From Novosphingobium profundi (GTDB lineage Bacteria > Pseudomonadota > Alphaproteobacteria > Sphingomonadales > Sphingomonadaceae), in contig NZ_JABWCU010000003.1 of NCBI RefSeq assembly GCF_018491765.1, positions 1-64,000 on the forward strand: a stretch of DNA of 64,000 nucleotides, written 5' to 3'. How positions within the stretch are numbered: position 1 is the stretch's first letter; each line of letters opens with the position of its first letter. The notes under the pieces are model-generated. The model was not told the DNA's origin, searched no databases, and saw only the letters and a list, made by a program, of their open reading frames with translations. Positions 8,286-17,642 of the stretch are shown here, piece by piece. Made by a program: the position numbers and the translations under genes.

Positions 8286-9110
8286 GTGGCAGGGAAGAAA
8301 AAGATTTTGGCCCGCATCGCGGGAATGTCCGGGGGATCGCCTGTAGCAACGGGGGATCCCTCTGGCGTATCGGGCGCGACCATCGCCGTCTACAGCGTCA
8401 AGGGCGGGGTCGGGAAAACCACCTTCGCGGCGAACATGGCCTGGTGCTCGGCGCATGTATCGGGTCATCCGACGCTGCTGTGGGATCTCGACGCGGCAGG
8501 AGGTTCGGGCTTTCTCTATGGGCTTGAACCAAGGGGCTCGCGGCCGGCCGAGGATGTCTTCTCGCGCGAGCGCAGTCCCGAACGGTTGATCCAGAAAACC
8601 GCCTATCCGCGTATCGACCTCCTGCCGGCGGACGAATCCATCCGCTCGCTCGACGCGCACCTGACCGCGATCGGCAAGAAGCGTCGGCTGGCGAAGCTGA
8701 CCGGCGCACTGGCGCAGGATTATGCGCGGGTGATCCTCGATTGCCCGCCGGTCATCAACGAGCTTTCCGCCCAGATCGTGCGCGCGGCCGACCTTATCAT
8801 CGTGCCGCTGCCGCCTTCGCCGCTGTCCTCGCGCGCGCTCGATCTGGTGGTGCGCGAGATCGCGGGCAACACGCGGCGCCATCCTCCGATCCTGCCCGTT
8901 CTCTCGATGCTCGACATGCGACGTACGCTCCATCGCGAGGTGAAGGCGCAGCATCCCAACTGGCCCTGCGTTCCGTATGCGAGCGCGATCGAGCAATGCG
9001 CCGTCCAGCACAAGCCGGTGGGCGAGATCGCCTCCCAGAGCCCGGCTGCGCGCGCCTTTGCCAATCTGTGGGCGGCAATCGAGAAGAAACTTGCCGAGCG
9101 GCGTGGGTGA
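8286..9110 (+). CDS. ParA/MinD-family ATPase, orphan
   Basis: A 274-residue deviant Walker-type P-loop ATPase. The motifs are KGGVGKTT (Walker A), LLWDLDAAGG (switch I region) and RVILDCPPV (Walker B). Proteins of this family dimerise with ATP on DNA or membrane to position cargo such as plasmids, chemoreceptor arrays or septum regulators. No parB, minE or cargo-like gene is adjacent, and the only neighbours are rpoZ and a DUF3667 protein, so its cargo is unknown. The GTG start at 8286 gives a basic N-terminal tail; an in-frame ATG at 8325 is an alternative. The C-terminal half lacks MinD's amphipathic helix. Confidence 0.8.
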   Translation: MAGKKKILARIAGMSGGSPVATGDPSGVSGATIAVYSVKGGVGKTTFAANMAWCSAHVSGHPTLLWDLDAAGGSGFLYGLEPRGSRPAEDVFSRERSPERLIQKTAYPRIDLLPADESIRSLDAHLTAIGKKRRLAKLTGALAQDYARVILDCPPVINELSAQIVRAADLIIVPLPPSPLSSRALDLVVREIAGNTRRHPPILPVLSMLDMRRTLHREVKAQHPNWPCVPYASAIEQCAVQHKPVGEIASQSPAARAFANLWAAIEKKLAERRG

Positions 9111-9222
9111 AATTGCGGGCAAATCGAGGTGAATCGATTGTACCCGCGCGCGCCGGTTCGGGCGCAGTAGGCAGGATCGCGCCAAGTGGTTAGACTTTGC
9201 CCCCTCTTGGTGGGGGTGAACG

Positions 9223-10308
9223 ATGAACGGACTATCCGAAGGGCTTGGCGATTTGGTCACGGGGGCGGCGAGTGCACGCGCGCTGGAGAACCGGGCGGGC
9301 GAAGCGCCAGGCACCCTCGTGGACGAGGCGGCGGACGGGGACCATACCCACGAGAGCGCTTGCCTCAATTGCGGCACACGGCTTGTCGGGTCGCATTGCC
9401 ATGCCTGTGGGCAGGCGGCGCATGTTCACCGAACCCTGGGCGCTTTCTTCCACGATCTGCTTCACGGCGTCTTCCACTTCGAGGGCAAGTTCTGGCGCAC
9501 TTTGCCCCTGCTGGTCTGGCGTCCCGGCCGCCTGACGCGCGAGTACATCGATGGGCGGCGCGCAAGTTATGTCTCGCCGATCGCGATGTTCCTCTTCACC
9601 GTGTTCCTGATGTTCGCCGTCTTTCACGCGGTCGAGGAGCATGACGTTCTGCCCGAGGGCGTCGACCCTGCAAATCTGGAGGTCAGCATCGCGGCGTCCG
9701 AAAAGGCCCTCGAGACGCTGCAGGCCGAACGCACGAAGTTGCGCGCGCAGGGCCGCTCGGTCGAGGATATCGACAGCCGTATAGACGGGCAGCGCGAGGC
9801 CCTCGACCTCATGCGCGAGTTTCAGGAGGACGGCTCCGGCAAGCCGGCGGCGAAGGCTCCGCAGAGCGCCAAGCCCTACAGCGACATTCCCGCGATCGAC
9901 AAGGCGGTGCGCAAGTTCCGCACGAACCCCGAACTCGCCGCCTACAAGCTTCAGACTTACGCCTACAAGTACAGCTGGGCACTGATCCCGATCTCGGTTC
10001 CGTTCCTTTGGCTGCTGTTCCCCTTCAGCCGGCGGTTCCACTTCTACGACCACACCGTGTTCGTCACGTATTCGCTGTGTTTCATGAGCTTGCTGGTGAT
10101 CGCCGCGATGCTGGCCAATGCGGTGGGCGCGACCTGGCTGGCGGGCCTCTTGTTCTTCGTACCGCCTTTCCACATGTACCGACAACTGCGGGGTACGTAT
10201 GGCGTGGGCACCTGGGGCGGTGTGTCGCGCACTTTCCTGTTGTGCCTGTTCGCGAGCACGGCGCTCATGATCTTCTTCATGATCCTGATGGCGCAGACCA
10301 GCTTGTGA
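9223..10308 (+). CDS. DUF3667-type zinc-ribbon membrane protein
   Basis: A 361-residue membrane protein. A zinc ribbon is visible as CLNCG...CHACGQ around residues 47-67, followed by HRTLGAFFHDLLHGVFHFEGKFWRT and a long RPGRLTREYIDGRR motif typical of DUF3667/DUF3667-like proteins. After a first membrane helix (FLFTVFLMFAVFHA) comes a coiled-coil-like soluble insert of about 100 residues with periodic Leu/Glu, then three to four C-terminal helices. Family function is not established. It is preceded by a weak GGGGGTGA site and is convergent with ftsH. Confidence 0.78.
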   Translation: MNGLSEGLGDLVTGAASARALENRAGEAPGTLVDEAADGDHTHESACLNCGTRLVGSHCHACGQAAHVHRTLGAFFHDLLHGVFHFEGKFWRTLPLLVWRPGRLTREYIDGRRASYVSPIAMFLFTVFLMFAVFHAVEEHDVLPEGVDPANLEVSIAASEKALETLQAERTKLRAQGRSVEDIDSRIDGQREALDLMREFQEDGSGKPAAKAPQSAKPYSDIPAIDKAVRKFRTNPELAAYKLQTYAYKYSWALIPISVPFLWLLFPFSRRFHFYDHTVFVTYSLCFMSLLVIAAMLANAVGATWLAGLLFFVPPFHMYRQLRGTYGVGTWGGVSRTFLLCLFASTALMIFFMILMAQTSL

Positions 10309-10333
10309 TCTGCCGCTGTGAGAGGCGGGCAGC

Positions 10334-10364
10334 AAAAAGGGGCGTCAGGATAACCCGGCGCCCC
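10334..10364 (-). terminator. Terminator of ftsH, possibly bidirectional
   Basis: Arms GGGGCG and CGCCCC enclose a 14-nt loop; on the minus strand the stem is followed by TTTTT. The hairpin sits between the convergent DUF3667 and ftsH genes. Confidence 0.65.
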
Positions 10365-10409
10365 TCCTGCATTCCCCTCTCGGGAACCGATGTAGTGATC
10401 AGCGCGTGA

Positions 10410-12341
10410 TCACGCCCCTTGCGGCGCGGTGCTGCTGGAAAAGCGCCGGCCCGACTTGGGGATCGAGGAGCCGGTCAGCGGGCGCGTCGTGGTGGGGCCA
10501 CGCGGATCGCTGGGGCGCTCGATATGGCCCTTTTCCATAAGCTCGGTGATTTCCTCGCCCGACAGGGTCTCGTACTCGAGCATGGCCTGGGCCAGGAGTT
10601 CGAGCTGGTCGCCCTTGTCGGTCAGGATCTGGGTCGCACGCTGGTGTGCGTTATCGACGAGCGCGCGGATCTCGCTGTCGATCAGCTTGTTGGTCTCGTC
10701 CGAGGCCATCGTGCGCTGCGAGCCGCCCATGCCGAGGTAGCCTTCCTGGCTTTCCTCGTACTGGAGCGGGCCGAGCTTGTCCGACATGCCCCACTTGGTC
10801 ACCATCGAGCGCGCCAGGCTGGTGGCGTACTGGATGTCCGAGGAAGCGCCCGAGGACACCTTGTCGTGCCCGAAGATCAGTTCTTCCGCGACGCGCCCGC
10901 CCATGGCGACCGAGAGGTTCGCCAGCATCTTGTCGCGGTGGTAGGAATAGCTGTCGCGTTCAGGCAGGCGCATGACCATACCCAGCGCGCGGCCGCGCGG
11001 GATGATCGTGGCTTTGTGGATCGGGTCCGAAGCGGACTCGTTCAGCGAGACGATCGCATGGCCCGCCTCGTGGTAGGCGGTCATCTTCTTTTCGTCCTCG
11101 GTCATGACCATCGAGCGGCGTTCGGCGCCCATCATAACCTTGTCCTTGGCATCCTCGAATTCCTGCATGGCAACGAGGCGCTTGTTGCGCCGCGCGGCGA
11201 GCAGGGCCGCCTCGTTGACGAGGTTGGCAAGGTCGGCACCCGAGAAACCGGGGGTGCCACGCGCGATCACGCGGGCGTTGACGTCGGGGGCCAGCGGCAC
11301 CTTCTTCATGTGCACGGCCAGGATCTGCTCGCGGCCCTCGATGTCGGGCACGGGCACGACAACCTGGCGGTCGAAGCGGCCCGGGCGCAGCAGCGCGGGG
11401 TCGAGCACGTCGGGGCGGTTGGTCGCCGCGATGATGATGATGCCCTCGTTGGCCTCGAAGCCGTCCATTTCGACAAGGAGCTGGTTGAGCGTTTGCTCGC
11501 GCTCGTCGTTCGAATTGCCCAGGCCATGGCCGCGGTGGCGGCCGACCGCGTCGATCTCGTCGATGAAGACGATGCACGGCGCGTTTTTCTTCGCCTGTTC
11601 GAACATGTCGCGCACGCGGCTGGCGCCGACGCCTACGAACATCTCGACGAAGTCGGAGCCCGAGATCGTGAAGAAGGGCACGCCCGCTTCACCCGCGATG
11701 GCGCGGGCAAGCAGGGTCTTGCCGGTGCCGGGCGAGCCAACGAGGAGGGCGCCCTTCGGGATCTGGCCGCCAAGCTTGGAGAAGCGCGTGGGGTCCTTGA
11801 GGAATTCGACGATTTCCTCCAGTTCCTCGCGCGCCTCGTCGATCCCGGCGACATCGTCGAAGGTGACGCGGCCCGAACGTTCGGTCAGCATCTTGGCCTT
11901 GGACTTGCCAAAGCCCATCGCGCCCGAACCGCCGCCCTTCTGGACCTGGCGCAGCGCGAAGAAGGCGATGCCGATAAGGAGCAGGAAGGGCAGGGTGTTG
12001 GCAAGGATGTAGAGCAGCATGCTGCCCTGTTCGGGGGCCTTGCCCGAGACCTGCACGCCCTTGTCCTCGAGCAGCGGAAGCAGCGAGGTGTCGGTGCCGA
12101 TCGGAACGGTCGAGAAGCTGTCGCCATTGCGCATCTTGCCGTCGATCCGGTCCTGCCCGATCTCGACCTGCGACACGCTGCCGGCGGCAACCTTGGCGCG
12201 GAAATCGGAGTAGGGGATCGTCGTTCCGGTGGTCTCGCGGGCACTGAACATGGATACCACCATGAGCAGGGCCAGGAAGATGCCGCCCCATACGAGAAGG
12301 CTCTTGACCCATGGATTGCCGTTAGGCTGGTCGTCGTTCAT
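10410..12341 (-). CDS. ftsH: ATP-dependent zinc metalloprotease FtsH
   Basis: A 643-residue membrane-anchored AAA+ protease that degrades misfolded membrane proteins and regulatory proteins such as sigma 32 and LpxC. Two N-terminal membrane helices flank a periplasmic domain (about residues 30-120). Then come Walker A GSPGTGKT, Walker B IVFIDEID, the second region of homology ([17 protein letters not shown]), and the zinc site HEAGH. The C-terminal tail is proline and threonine rich. The start is Met before [13 protein letters not shown]; the upstream extension of the frame has no family similarity. It is monocistronic here, not next to tilS as in many proteobacteria. Confidence 0.97.
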   Translation of the reverse strand: MNDDQPNGNPWVKSLLVWGGIFLALLMVVSMFSARETTGTTIPYSDFRAKVAAGSVSQVEIGQDRIDGKMRNGDSFSTVPIGTDTSLLPLLEDKGVQVSGKAPEQGSMLLYILANTLPFLLLIGIAFFALRQVQKGGGSGAMGFGKSKAKMLTERSGRVTFDDVAGIDEAREELEEIVEFLKDPTRFSKLGGQIPKGALLVGSPGTGKTLLARAIAGEAGVPFFTISGSDFVEMFVGVGASRVRDMFEQAKKNAPCIVFIDEIDAVGRHRGHGLGNSNDEREQTLNQLLVEMDGFEANEGIIIIAATNRPDVLDPALLRPGRFDRQVVVPVPDIEGREQILAVHMKKVPLAPDVNARVIARGTPGFSGADLANLVNEAALLAARRNKRLVAMQEFEDAKDKVMMGAERRSMVMTEDEKKMTAYHEAGHAIVSLNESASDPIHKATIIPRGRALGMVMRLPERDSYSYHRDKMLANLSVAMGGRVAEELIFGHDKVSSGASSDIQYATSLARSMVTKWGMSDKLGPLQYEESQEGYLGMGGSQRTMASDETNKLIDSEIRALVDNAHQRATQILTDKGDQLELLAQAMLEYETLSGEEITELMEKGHIERPSDPRGPTTTRPLTGSSIPKSGRRFSSSTAPQGA

Positions 12342-12593
12342 TATCGCAGTACCTGTCCTTTCCTCCCCAATGTAGGCGAGCGGGGGTGAATCGCAAGTTG
12401 GCGAGGGGGCACAGATTGATCGAATGCGCAGATAATCCGCCCGGTTGCCGGAAAGGGCTGCGACCATTGCGGCGGGCCGAGTGCCGGGCGCCCTAAAATA
12501 TCCGACACGTGGTCAGGTTTTTGGCGTTTGACTTGCGCGGGCCCCGCCTTGCAGCATGCTGTCGCCAACAAGGCCAAGGACAGGTGGGGAAAC

Positions 12594-14075
12594 GTGGCAA
12601 ACGCTCAGCATTCGCTCTGGAACGAGGATTTGGCGCCGAGCGGCGCGCACCAGCGCAACTGGCGCTGGTACCATTTCGCGGCACTCTGGGTGGGCATGAT
12701 CGTCGCGGTGCCGACCTGGATGCTGGCGGCCGGGCTGATCGAGCAGGGGATGTCCGCGCTCCAGGCGACCTCGGTGGTGCTGCTGGGCAATCTCATCATC
12801 CTGGTGCCGATGTTGCTGATCGGGCATCCCGGCGCGCGCTACGGCGTGCCTTTCGCGGTGCTGGTGCGCGCCTCGTTCGGGACCATCGGCGGGCGGCTTC
12901 CGGCGGCCGCGCGCGCGCTCGTCGCCTGCGGCTGGTACGGCATCCAGACCTGGATCGGGGGCGAGGCGCTGCTCACGCTGCTGGGCATTTTCCTCGACAC
13001 CGACATGCGCGGGAGCCCGCTGCCTTTCTTCGGCATAGGCATCGGCGAACTGGTCGCGTTCCTGGCCTTCTGGGCGATCCAGCTGCTCTTCGTGCGCAAG
13101 GGCATTCTGACGATCCGCCGCCTCGAGACCTGGACCGCGCCGCTCAAGGTGCTCGCCTGCATCGGGCTGATGTGGTGGGCGATCGATGCGGCGGGCGGCG
13201 TTGGCCCGATCTTCTCGAGCCCTTCGGCCTTCGCGCCGGACGGTGCGAAGGAGGGCCAGTTCTGGGCGGTCTACCTGCCTTCGCTGACGGCCATGGTGGG
13301 CTTCTGGGGCACGCTGGCGCTCAACATTCCCGACTTCACGCGGTTCGCGAAGAGCCAGAAGGACCAGGTCCTGGGACAGACGCTGGGCCTGCCGCCGATG
13401 ATGGGCATCATCGCGCTCATCAGCGTGATGACGACTTCAGCTACTGTGGTGATCTACGGCGAGGCGATCTGGGACCCGGTCAAGCTGGCGGGAACGCTCT
13501 CGGGGCCGTTCGTACTGCTCGGGCTTATCGTGATCGCGGTCGATACCGTCTCGTGCAACATCGCCGCGAACCTGGTGTGCTCGGCCTACGATTTCGCCGC
13601 GCTCAACCCGAAGCGGATTTCCTACCGAACCGGGGCGCTGTTCACCGCCTTCATCGGGCTGTTCATGATGCCCTGGAAGCTGCTCGAGAGCACCAATGGC
13701 TACATCTACACCTGGCTGACGGGGTACGGCGCGCTGCTGGGGCCGATCGCGGGCATCCTCATCGCCGACTACTGGCTGGTGCGTGGCACCAGGCTCGATG
13801 TGGAGGGGCTCTACGACGAGAACGGGCCCTATCGTTATTCGGGCGGCTGGAACGTGAAGGCGCTGGTTGCGCTGGCAGCGGGCATTGCCCCCAACGTGCC
13901 CGGGTTCCTCGAGGTGTCGTTCCCGGCAAGCTTCGCAAACCTCGGCTGGATCTGGGGGCAGATCTACACTTACGCCTGGTTCGTGGGCGTGCTGGTGGCG
14001 TTGGGCGTCTATGCTGGCCTGATGCGGCTTCCCTCGCGCATGGAGGGCGAGGAAGCACAGGCCCTGCCGGTCTGA
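12594..14075 (+). CDS. NCS1 family nucleobase/hydantoin:cation symporter
   Basis: A roughly 493-residue transporter with 12 predicted helices of the NCS1 (Mhp1/CodB/PucI) family, importing purines, pyrimidines, allantoin, hydantoins or related compounds with Na+ or H+. The N-terminal LWNEDLAPSGAHQRNWRWYHFAALWVGM and the internal CGWYGIQTWIGGEA, FTRFAKSQKDQ and ADYWLVRGTRLD segments are family signatures. The GTG start is preceded by GGTGGGGA; a TTG 22 codons upstream is a weaker alternative. No catabolic genes for nucleobases lie beside it, although a cytidine deaminase occurs 3 kb away. The substrate is not determined. Confidence 0.87.
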   Translation: MANAQHSLWNEDLAPSGAHQRNWRWYHFAALWVGMIVAVPTWMLAAGLIEQGMSALQATSVVLLGNLIILVPMLLIGHPGARYGVPFAVLVRASFGTIGGRLPAAARALVACGWYGIQTWIGGEALLTLLGIFLDTDMRGSPLPFFGIGIGELVAFLAFWAIQLLFVRKGILTIRRLETWTAPLKVLACIGLMWWAIDAAGGVGPIFSSPSAFAPDGAKEGQFWAVYLPSLTAMVGFWGTLALNIPDFTRFAKSQKDQVLGQTLGLPPMMGIIALISVMTTSATVVIYGEAIWDPVKLAGTLSGPFVLLGLIVIAVDTVSCNIAANLVCSAYDFAALNPKRISYRTGALFTAFIGLFMMPWKLLESTNGYIYTWLTGYGALLGPIAGILIADYWLVRGTRLDVEGLYDENGPYRYSGGWNVKALVALAAGIAPNVPGFLEVSFPASFANLGWIWGQIYTYAWFVGVLVALGVYAGLMRLPSRMEGEEAQALPV

Positions 14076-14118
14076 ACGAGGCAGGGGGCGGGGCCGGGGT
14101 GAAAGCCCCGGAGCCGGC

Positions 14119-15648
14119 TCAGTCGTCGTCGAAAGCCGCGCGCATGTCGTCGGGCGCGAGGTCGGAGAACTTGGTGATGCGCGCCTCGAACTTCAGGCGC
14201 ACGCGGCCGGTCGAACCGTGGCGCTGCTTGGCCACGATCAGTTCGGCAAGCCCGGTGACCTGCTCCATCTTCTGGCGCCAGGCTTCCCACTTGTCGATCA
14301 CGTCCTGCGGGTCGCCCTCGGCAGGGTACTTGGGTTCGGTCGCGTTGACGTAGTAGTCCTCGCGGAAGACGAACCAGACCATGTCGGCGTCCTGCTCGAT
14401 CGAGCCCGATTCGCGAAGGTCGGAGAGCATCGGCTTCTTGTCCTCGCGGCTTTCCACCGCGCGGCTGAGCTGCGAGAGCGCGATCACCGGAACCTCAAGC
14501 TCCTTGGCGAGCGTCTTCAAGCCGCGCGAGATTTCCGAGATCTCGTTCACGCGGTTGTCGTTGGCGCGGCCCGAGCCCGAAAGGAGCTGGAGGTAGTCGA
14601 TGATGATGAGGCCGATGTTGTAGCGGCGCTTGAGGCGGCGCGCGCGGGTGCGCAGCGCGGCGATCGAGAGGCCCGGCGTATCGTCGATGTAGAGCGGCAG
14701 TTCGGCGAGGCGCTGGCTCGCGAAGGAGAGCTGCTGGAAGTCCTCGCGGCTGATCTTGCCCATGCGCAGCGCTTCGGAGCTGATGCCCGACTGCTCGGCG
14801 AGAATACGCGTCGCGAGCTGGTCGGCGCTCATTTCCAGGCTGAAGAAGGCGGTGGGGGCGCCCACCGACTTGGCGTGCTCGATACCGTCGCGCACGGTGT
14901 CGTCGACGTAGCGCTGCGCGGTGTTGAAGGCGATGTTGGTGACCAGCGAGGTCTTGCCCATGCCGGGGCGTCCGGCCAGGATGATGAGGTCGGAATCGTG
15001 CAGGCCGCCGATCTTCTGGTTGACCGAGGTGAGGCCGGTGGTCTTGCCCGAGACGTTGCCGCCCGAGTTGAACGCCTTCTCGATGTTGAAGATCGCGGTG
15101 CGCGTGGCGGCCGAGAAGGTCTTGGCCTCGTTGGCCGAGGCGGCACCTTCGGCGACCTGGTAGAGCGCGGCTTCGGCCTGTTCGATCTGCTGCTGCGGAT
15201 CGACCGATTCGGAGGTGTCCATGGCCCCTTCGACGAGGCCGCGGCCCACCGTGATCAGCTCGCGCAGAAGCGCGAGGTCGTAGATCTGGTCGGCGAGTTC
15301 ACGCGGGGCGAGCAGGCCCTGGCCGTCGGCAGTCAGGCGCGCGAGGTAGGCAACGCCGCCCAGCGCCTTCAACTGCTCGTCGGCCTCGAAGTAGGGGCGC
15401 AGCGTGACCGGGGTGACCACCGCCTTGCGGTCGAGCAGGTTGAGCACGCGCTCGTAAATGCGCGCGTGGACCGGTTCGAAGAAGTGCTGGGGCCCCAGCT
15501 GGGTCTGGAGTTCCTCGATGACGCGGTTGTCGATCAGCACCGCACCCAGGAACGCGGCCTCGGCCTCGACGTTCGAGGGAAGGGTGCGCGCGGCTTTCGC
15601 GCCATCGTCCGATACCTCGGCGAGTCTGAGTACGTCCTGCTGTGCCAT
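14119..15648 (-). CDS. dnaB: Replicative DNA helicase DnaB
   Basis: A 509-residue hexameric 5'-3' helicase that unwinds DNA at the replication fork. The N-terminal primase-interacting domain begins NVEAEAAFLGAVLIDNRVI. The RecA-like C-terminal domain shows Walker A GRPGMGKTSL, IIIDYLQLL (Walker B) and the RESGSIEQDAD arginine-finger region. The C-terminus ends with VRLKFEARITKFSDL. GAAGG lies 6 nt before the start. There is no intein. It is transcribed away from the UPF0262 gene across a short divergent intergenic region. Confidence 0.97.
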   Translation of the reverse strand: MAQQDVLRLAEVSDDGAKAARTLPSNVEAEAAFLGAVLIDNRVIEELQTQLGPQHFFEPVHARIYERVLNLLDRKAVVTPVTLRPYFEADEQLKALGGVAYLARLTADGQGLLAPRELADQIYDLALLRELITVGRGLVEGAMDTSESVDPQQQIEQAEAALYQVAEGAASANEAKTFSAATRTAIFNIEKAFNSGGNVSGKTTGLTSVNQKIGGLHDSDLIILAGRPGMGKTSLVTNIAFNTAQRYVDDTVRDGIEHAKSVGAPTAFFSLEMSADQLATRILAEQSGISSEALRMGKISREDFQQLSFASQRLAELPLYIDDTPGLSIAALRTRARRLKRRYNIGLIIIDYLQLLSGSGRANDNRVNEISEISRGLKTLAKELEVPVIALSQLSRAVESREDKKPMLSDLRESGSIEQDADMVWFVFREDYYVNATEPKYPAEGDPQDVIDKWEAWRQKMEQVTGLAELIVAKQRHGSTGRVRLKFEARITKFSDLAPDDMRAAFDDD

Positions 15649-15792
15649 AAGCTGCCTTCAATGGGCTCCTCCCCGCGATGCGACAAGGGGCCAGCGGCGT
15701 GAATTTTTTCCCCAGCTTGTGGATGGTGGCACCGCGCCCTCCAAAGCTCAGGGTTGCCCGGCAATGCCGCAAGCGCGTAAGGCCATTGAACC

Positions 15793-16275
15793 ATGGCGGA
15801 CCCGCGCATCTCTCATATCGAACTCGACGATACCACGATCCTGTGGCGCAACGCCGATATCGAGCAGGAGCGCCGGATCGCGATCTTCGACCTGATCGAG
15901 GACAACCTGTTCAAGCCGCTGCGCCCCTTCGAGAGCGGCCATGAGGGACCTTACCGGTTGCTGCTTTCGGTGCGCGACGGGCGCCTGTCGATGGAAGTTT
16001 CCGACGAGGCGGGCACCGAACTCGAGACCCTGGTCCTTGGCCTCGCGCGTTTCCGTCGCCCGATCCGCGAGTACTTCGCGATTTGCGAGAGCTACTATCA
16101 GGCGATTCGCAAGGCTACCGCGCAAGAGATCGAGACGATCGACATGGCCCGGCGCGGTATACATAACGATGCGGCCGAACTTCTGATCGAGCGACTCGAG
16201 GGGAAGGTGGAAACCGACTTTCCCACCGCAAGGCGCCTGTTTACCTTGATCTGCGTCCTGCATATACGCGGTTGA
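15793..16275 (+). CDS. UPF0262 family protein
   Basis: A 160-residue soluble protein of the UPF0262 family, found almost only in alphaproteobacteria and of unknown function. It is recognised from the opening ISHIELDD, then RRIAIFDLIEDN, GPYRLLLSV and the conserved RRPIREYFAICESYYQAI and MARRGIHNDAAELL segments. Length matches the family. It is followed directly by a GH25-like gene, whose chosen start is 29 nt downstream, and then cytidine deaminase, suggesting one transcript of unrelated household functions. Confidence 0.88.
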   Translation: MADPRISHIELDDTTILWRNADIEQERRIAIFDLIEDNLFKPLRPFESGHEGPYRLLLSVRDGRLSMEVSDEAGTELETLVLGLARFRRPIREYFAICESYYQAIRKATAQEIETIDMARRGIHNDAAELLIERLEGKVETDFPTARRLFTLICVLHIRG

Positions 16276-16304
16276 ACAGCCAGAGTACCGGGACGCAATT
16301 TACC

Positions 16305-17021
16305 ATGACAGCGCGAACGAAGAAGGGCACGGCCGTATCCGTCGGCTGGCTGCTGCGGTGCATCGCGGTGTTGCTGGCGATGGCGCTCGCGGGTGGGGGC
16401 TGGGCCTGGTACCACGTCCATCACTGGCTGCCCGACCGCGCGATCTACCCTACACAAGGCGTCGAGATCGGCGCGCAGGACGGGAACGTGAGCTGGAAGT
16501 CGCTGAAGGCAATCGGCGCGGACTTCGCCTATATCGATGCCAGCGCGAGCGCCAGTGGACGCGACCCGCATTTCGTGGCCAACTTCGAGGCGGCGCGCAG
16601 TGCGGGCATGCAGGTGGGCGCGGTCCACCGCTACGATCCCTGCCAGCCGGCCGAGAAACAGGCGGCCAATTTCGTGACTATCGTCCCGCGCGAGGCAGAC
16701 TTGCTGCCGCCCGCCGTCGAACTCGACGAACTGGCCGACGATTGCCCGCAGAACGTCTCGGACGCGCGTGTCGAGAGCGAGTTGATGACCTTCCTCAACC
16801 AGGTCGAGGCGCATACCGGCAAGCCGACGATCCTGAAGGTCACCGCGCGCTTCCAGGCGCGCTACACGATCGCGCGCAAGCTCGATCGCAACTTGTGGCT
16901 GGTGCGCGACCGTTTCGTGCCCGACTACGCCGGACGGGCCTGGACCTTGTGGACCGCGAACGGGGCGCTGGCGACCGAGATCGCCACGAGCGATCTGCGC
17001 TGGCTCGTGCTAAGGCCCTGA
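16305..17021 (+). CDS. GH25-like (lysozyme-fold) membrane-anchored protein, altered active site
   Basis: A 238-residue protein with one N-terminal membrane helix (about residues 14-33) and a periplasmic GH25-type domain. It is recognised from YPTQGVEIGAQDGNVSW (family: YP.QGIDVS.hqG.vdW), NFEAARSAG, AANFVTIVPREADLLPPAVELDE and the repeated barrel strand pattern. In GH25 muramidases the catalytic region contains a GIDVS Asp and a later DxE pair. Here these read GVEIG (Glu54) and E139-L-D141, an Asp/Glu swap at each place, and the C-terminal WQY strand is replaced. Peptidoglycan cleavage is therefore uncertain; wall binding or altered activity is possible. The start was set at the Met before TARTKKG. 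Confidence 0.7.
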   Translation: MTARTKKGTAVSVGWLLRCIAVLLAMALAGGGWAWYHVHHWLPDRAIYPTQGVEIGAQDGNVSWKSLKAIGADFAYIDASASASGRDPHFVANFEAARSAGMQVGAVHRYDPCQPAEKQAANFVTIVPREADLLPPAVELDELADDCPQNVSDARVESELMTFLNQVEAHTGKPTILKVTARFQARYTIARKLDRNLWLVRDRFVPDYAGRAWTLWTANGALATEIATSDLRWLVLRP

Positions 17022-17023
17022 CC

Positions 17024-17479
17024 ATGAGCGAAATGACCGATTCCGAGTTGGCGGACCGCCGCGAGAGCCTCCTGGAAAGCGCGCGCGAGGCGGCTGGCGG
17101 GGCCTATGCCCCCTATTCGAAGTTCCACGTCGGTGCCGCCCTGCTGATGGCCGACGGCACGGTGGTGACCGGCGCCAATGTCGAGAACGCGAGCTATGGC
17201 CTCTCGCTTTGCGCCGAGACCGTGGCGGTGGCCAAGATTCTCTCGGCAAAGGGCGAGGCTCGCCAGTTGCTCGCCGTCGCGGTAACGGGTGGGGCACCCG
17301 GCGCGCCGGGGCAGGGGATGACGGTGACGCCATGTGGCCGGTGTCGCCAGATGCTCAACGAAGTCGCGCAGCTTGGCGGCACCGATCCGGTGGTCTGGAG
17401 CGACGGCGCGCAGGGTATTCTCGAAGAGCGCCTTTCGACGTTGATTCCCCACGCTTTCGGCCCTGCGAACCTCGCCTGA
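17024..17479 (+). CDS. cdd: Cytidine deaminase
   Basis: A 151-residue zinc enzyme converting cytidine and deoxycytidine to uridine and deoxyuridine in pyrimidine salvage. The signature is complete: Cys63-Ala-Glu65 (zinc ligand and proton shuttle) and PCGRC with Cys104 and Cys107 as the other zinc ligands, plus the N-terminal YAPYSKFHVGAAL and NVENASYGLSLCAE segments. Length suits the tetrameric single-domain type. It starts 2 nt after the GH25-like stop, so it is translated from the same message. Confidence 0.95.
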   Translation: MSEMTDSELADRRESLLESAREAAGGAYAPYSKFHVGAALLMADGTVVTGANVENASYGLSLCAETVAVAKILSAKGEARQLLAVAVTGGAPGAPGQGMTVTPCGRCRQMLNEVAQLGGTDPVVWSDGAQGILEERLSTLIPHAFGPANLA

Positions 17480-17642
17480 CAGGCGTATTCCCGCCCAACC
17501 GCGCGGCTTCCGACTGGCTTTCGAGCTGATCGCTTGGCCGCAAACACATTGTCTACTTTTTGAATTGATAATATGGCTGTCCCCAGTCGGGACGTATACC
17601 GAGTCGACCGGCGAATCCCCTTTCAACAGGATGGAGATTCCA

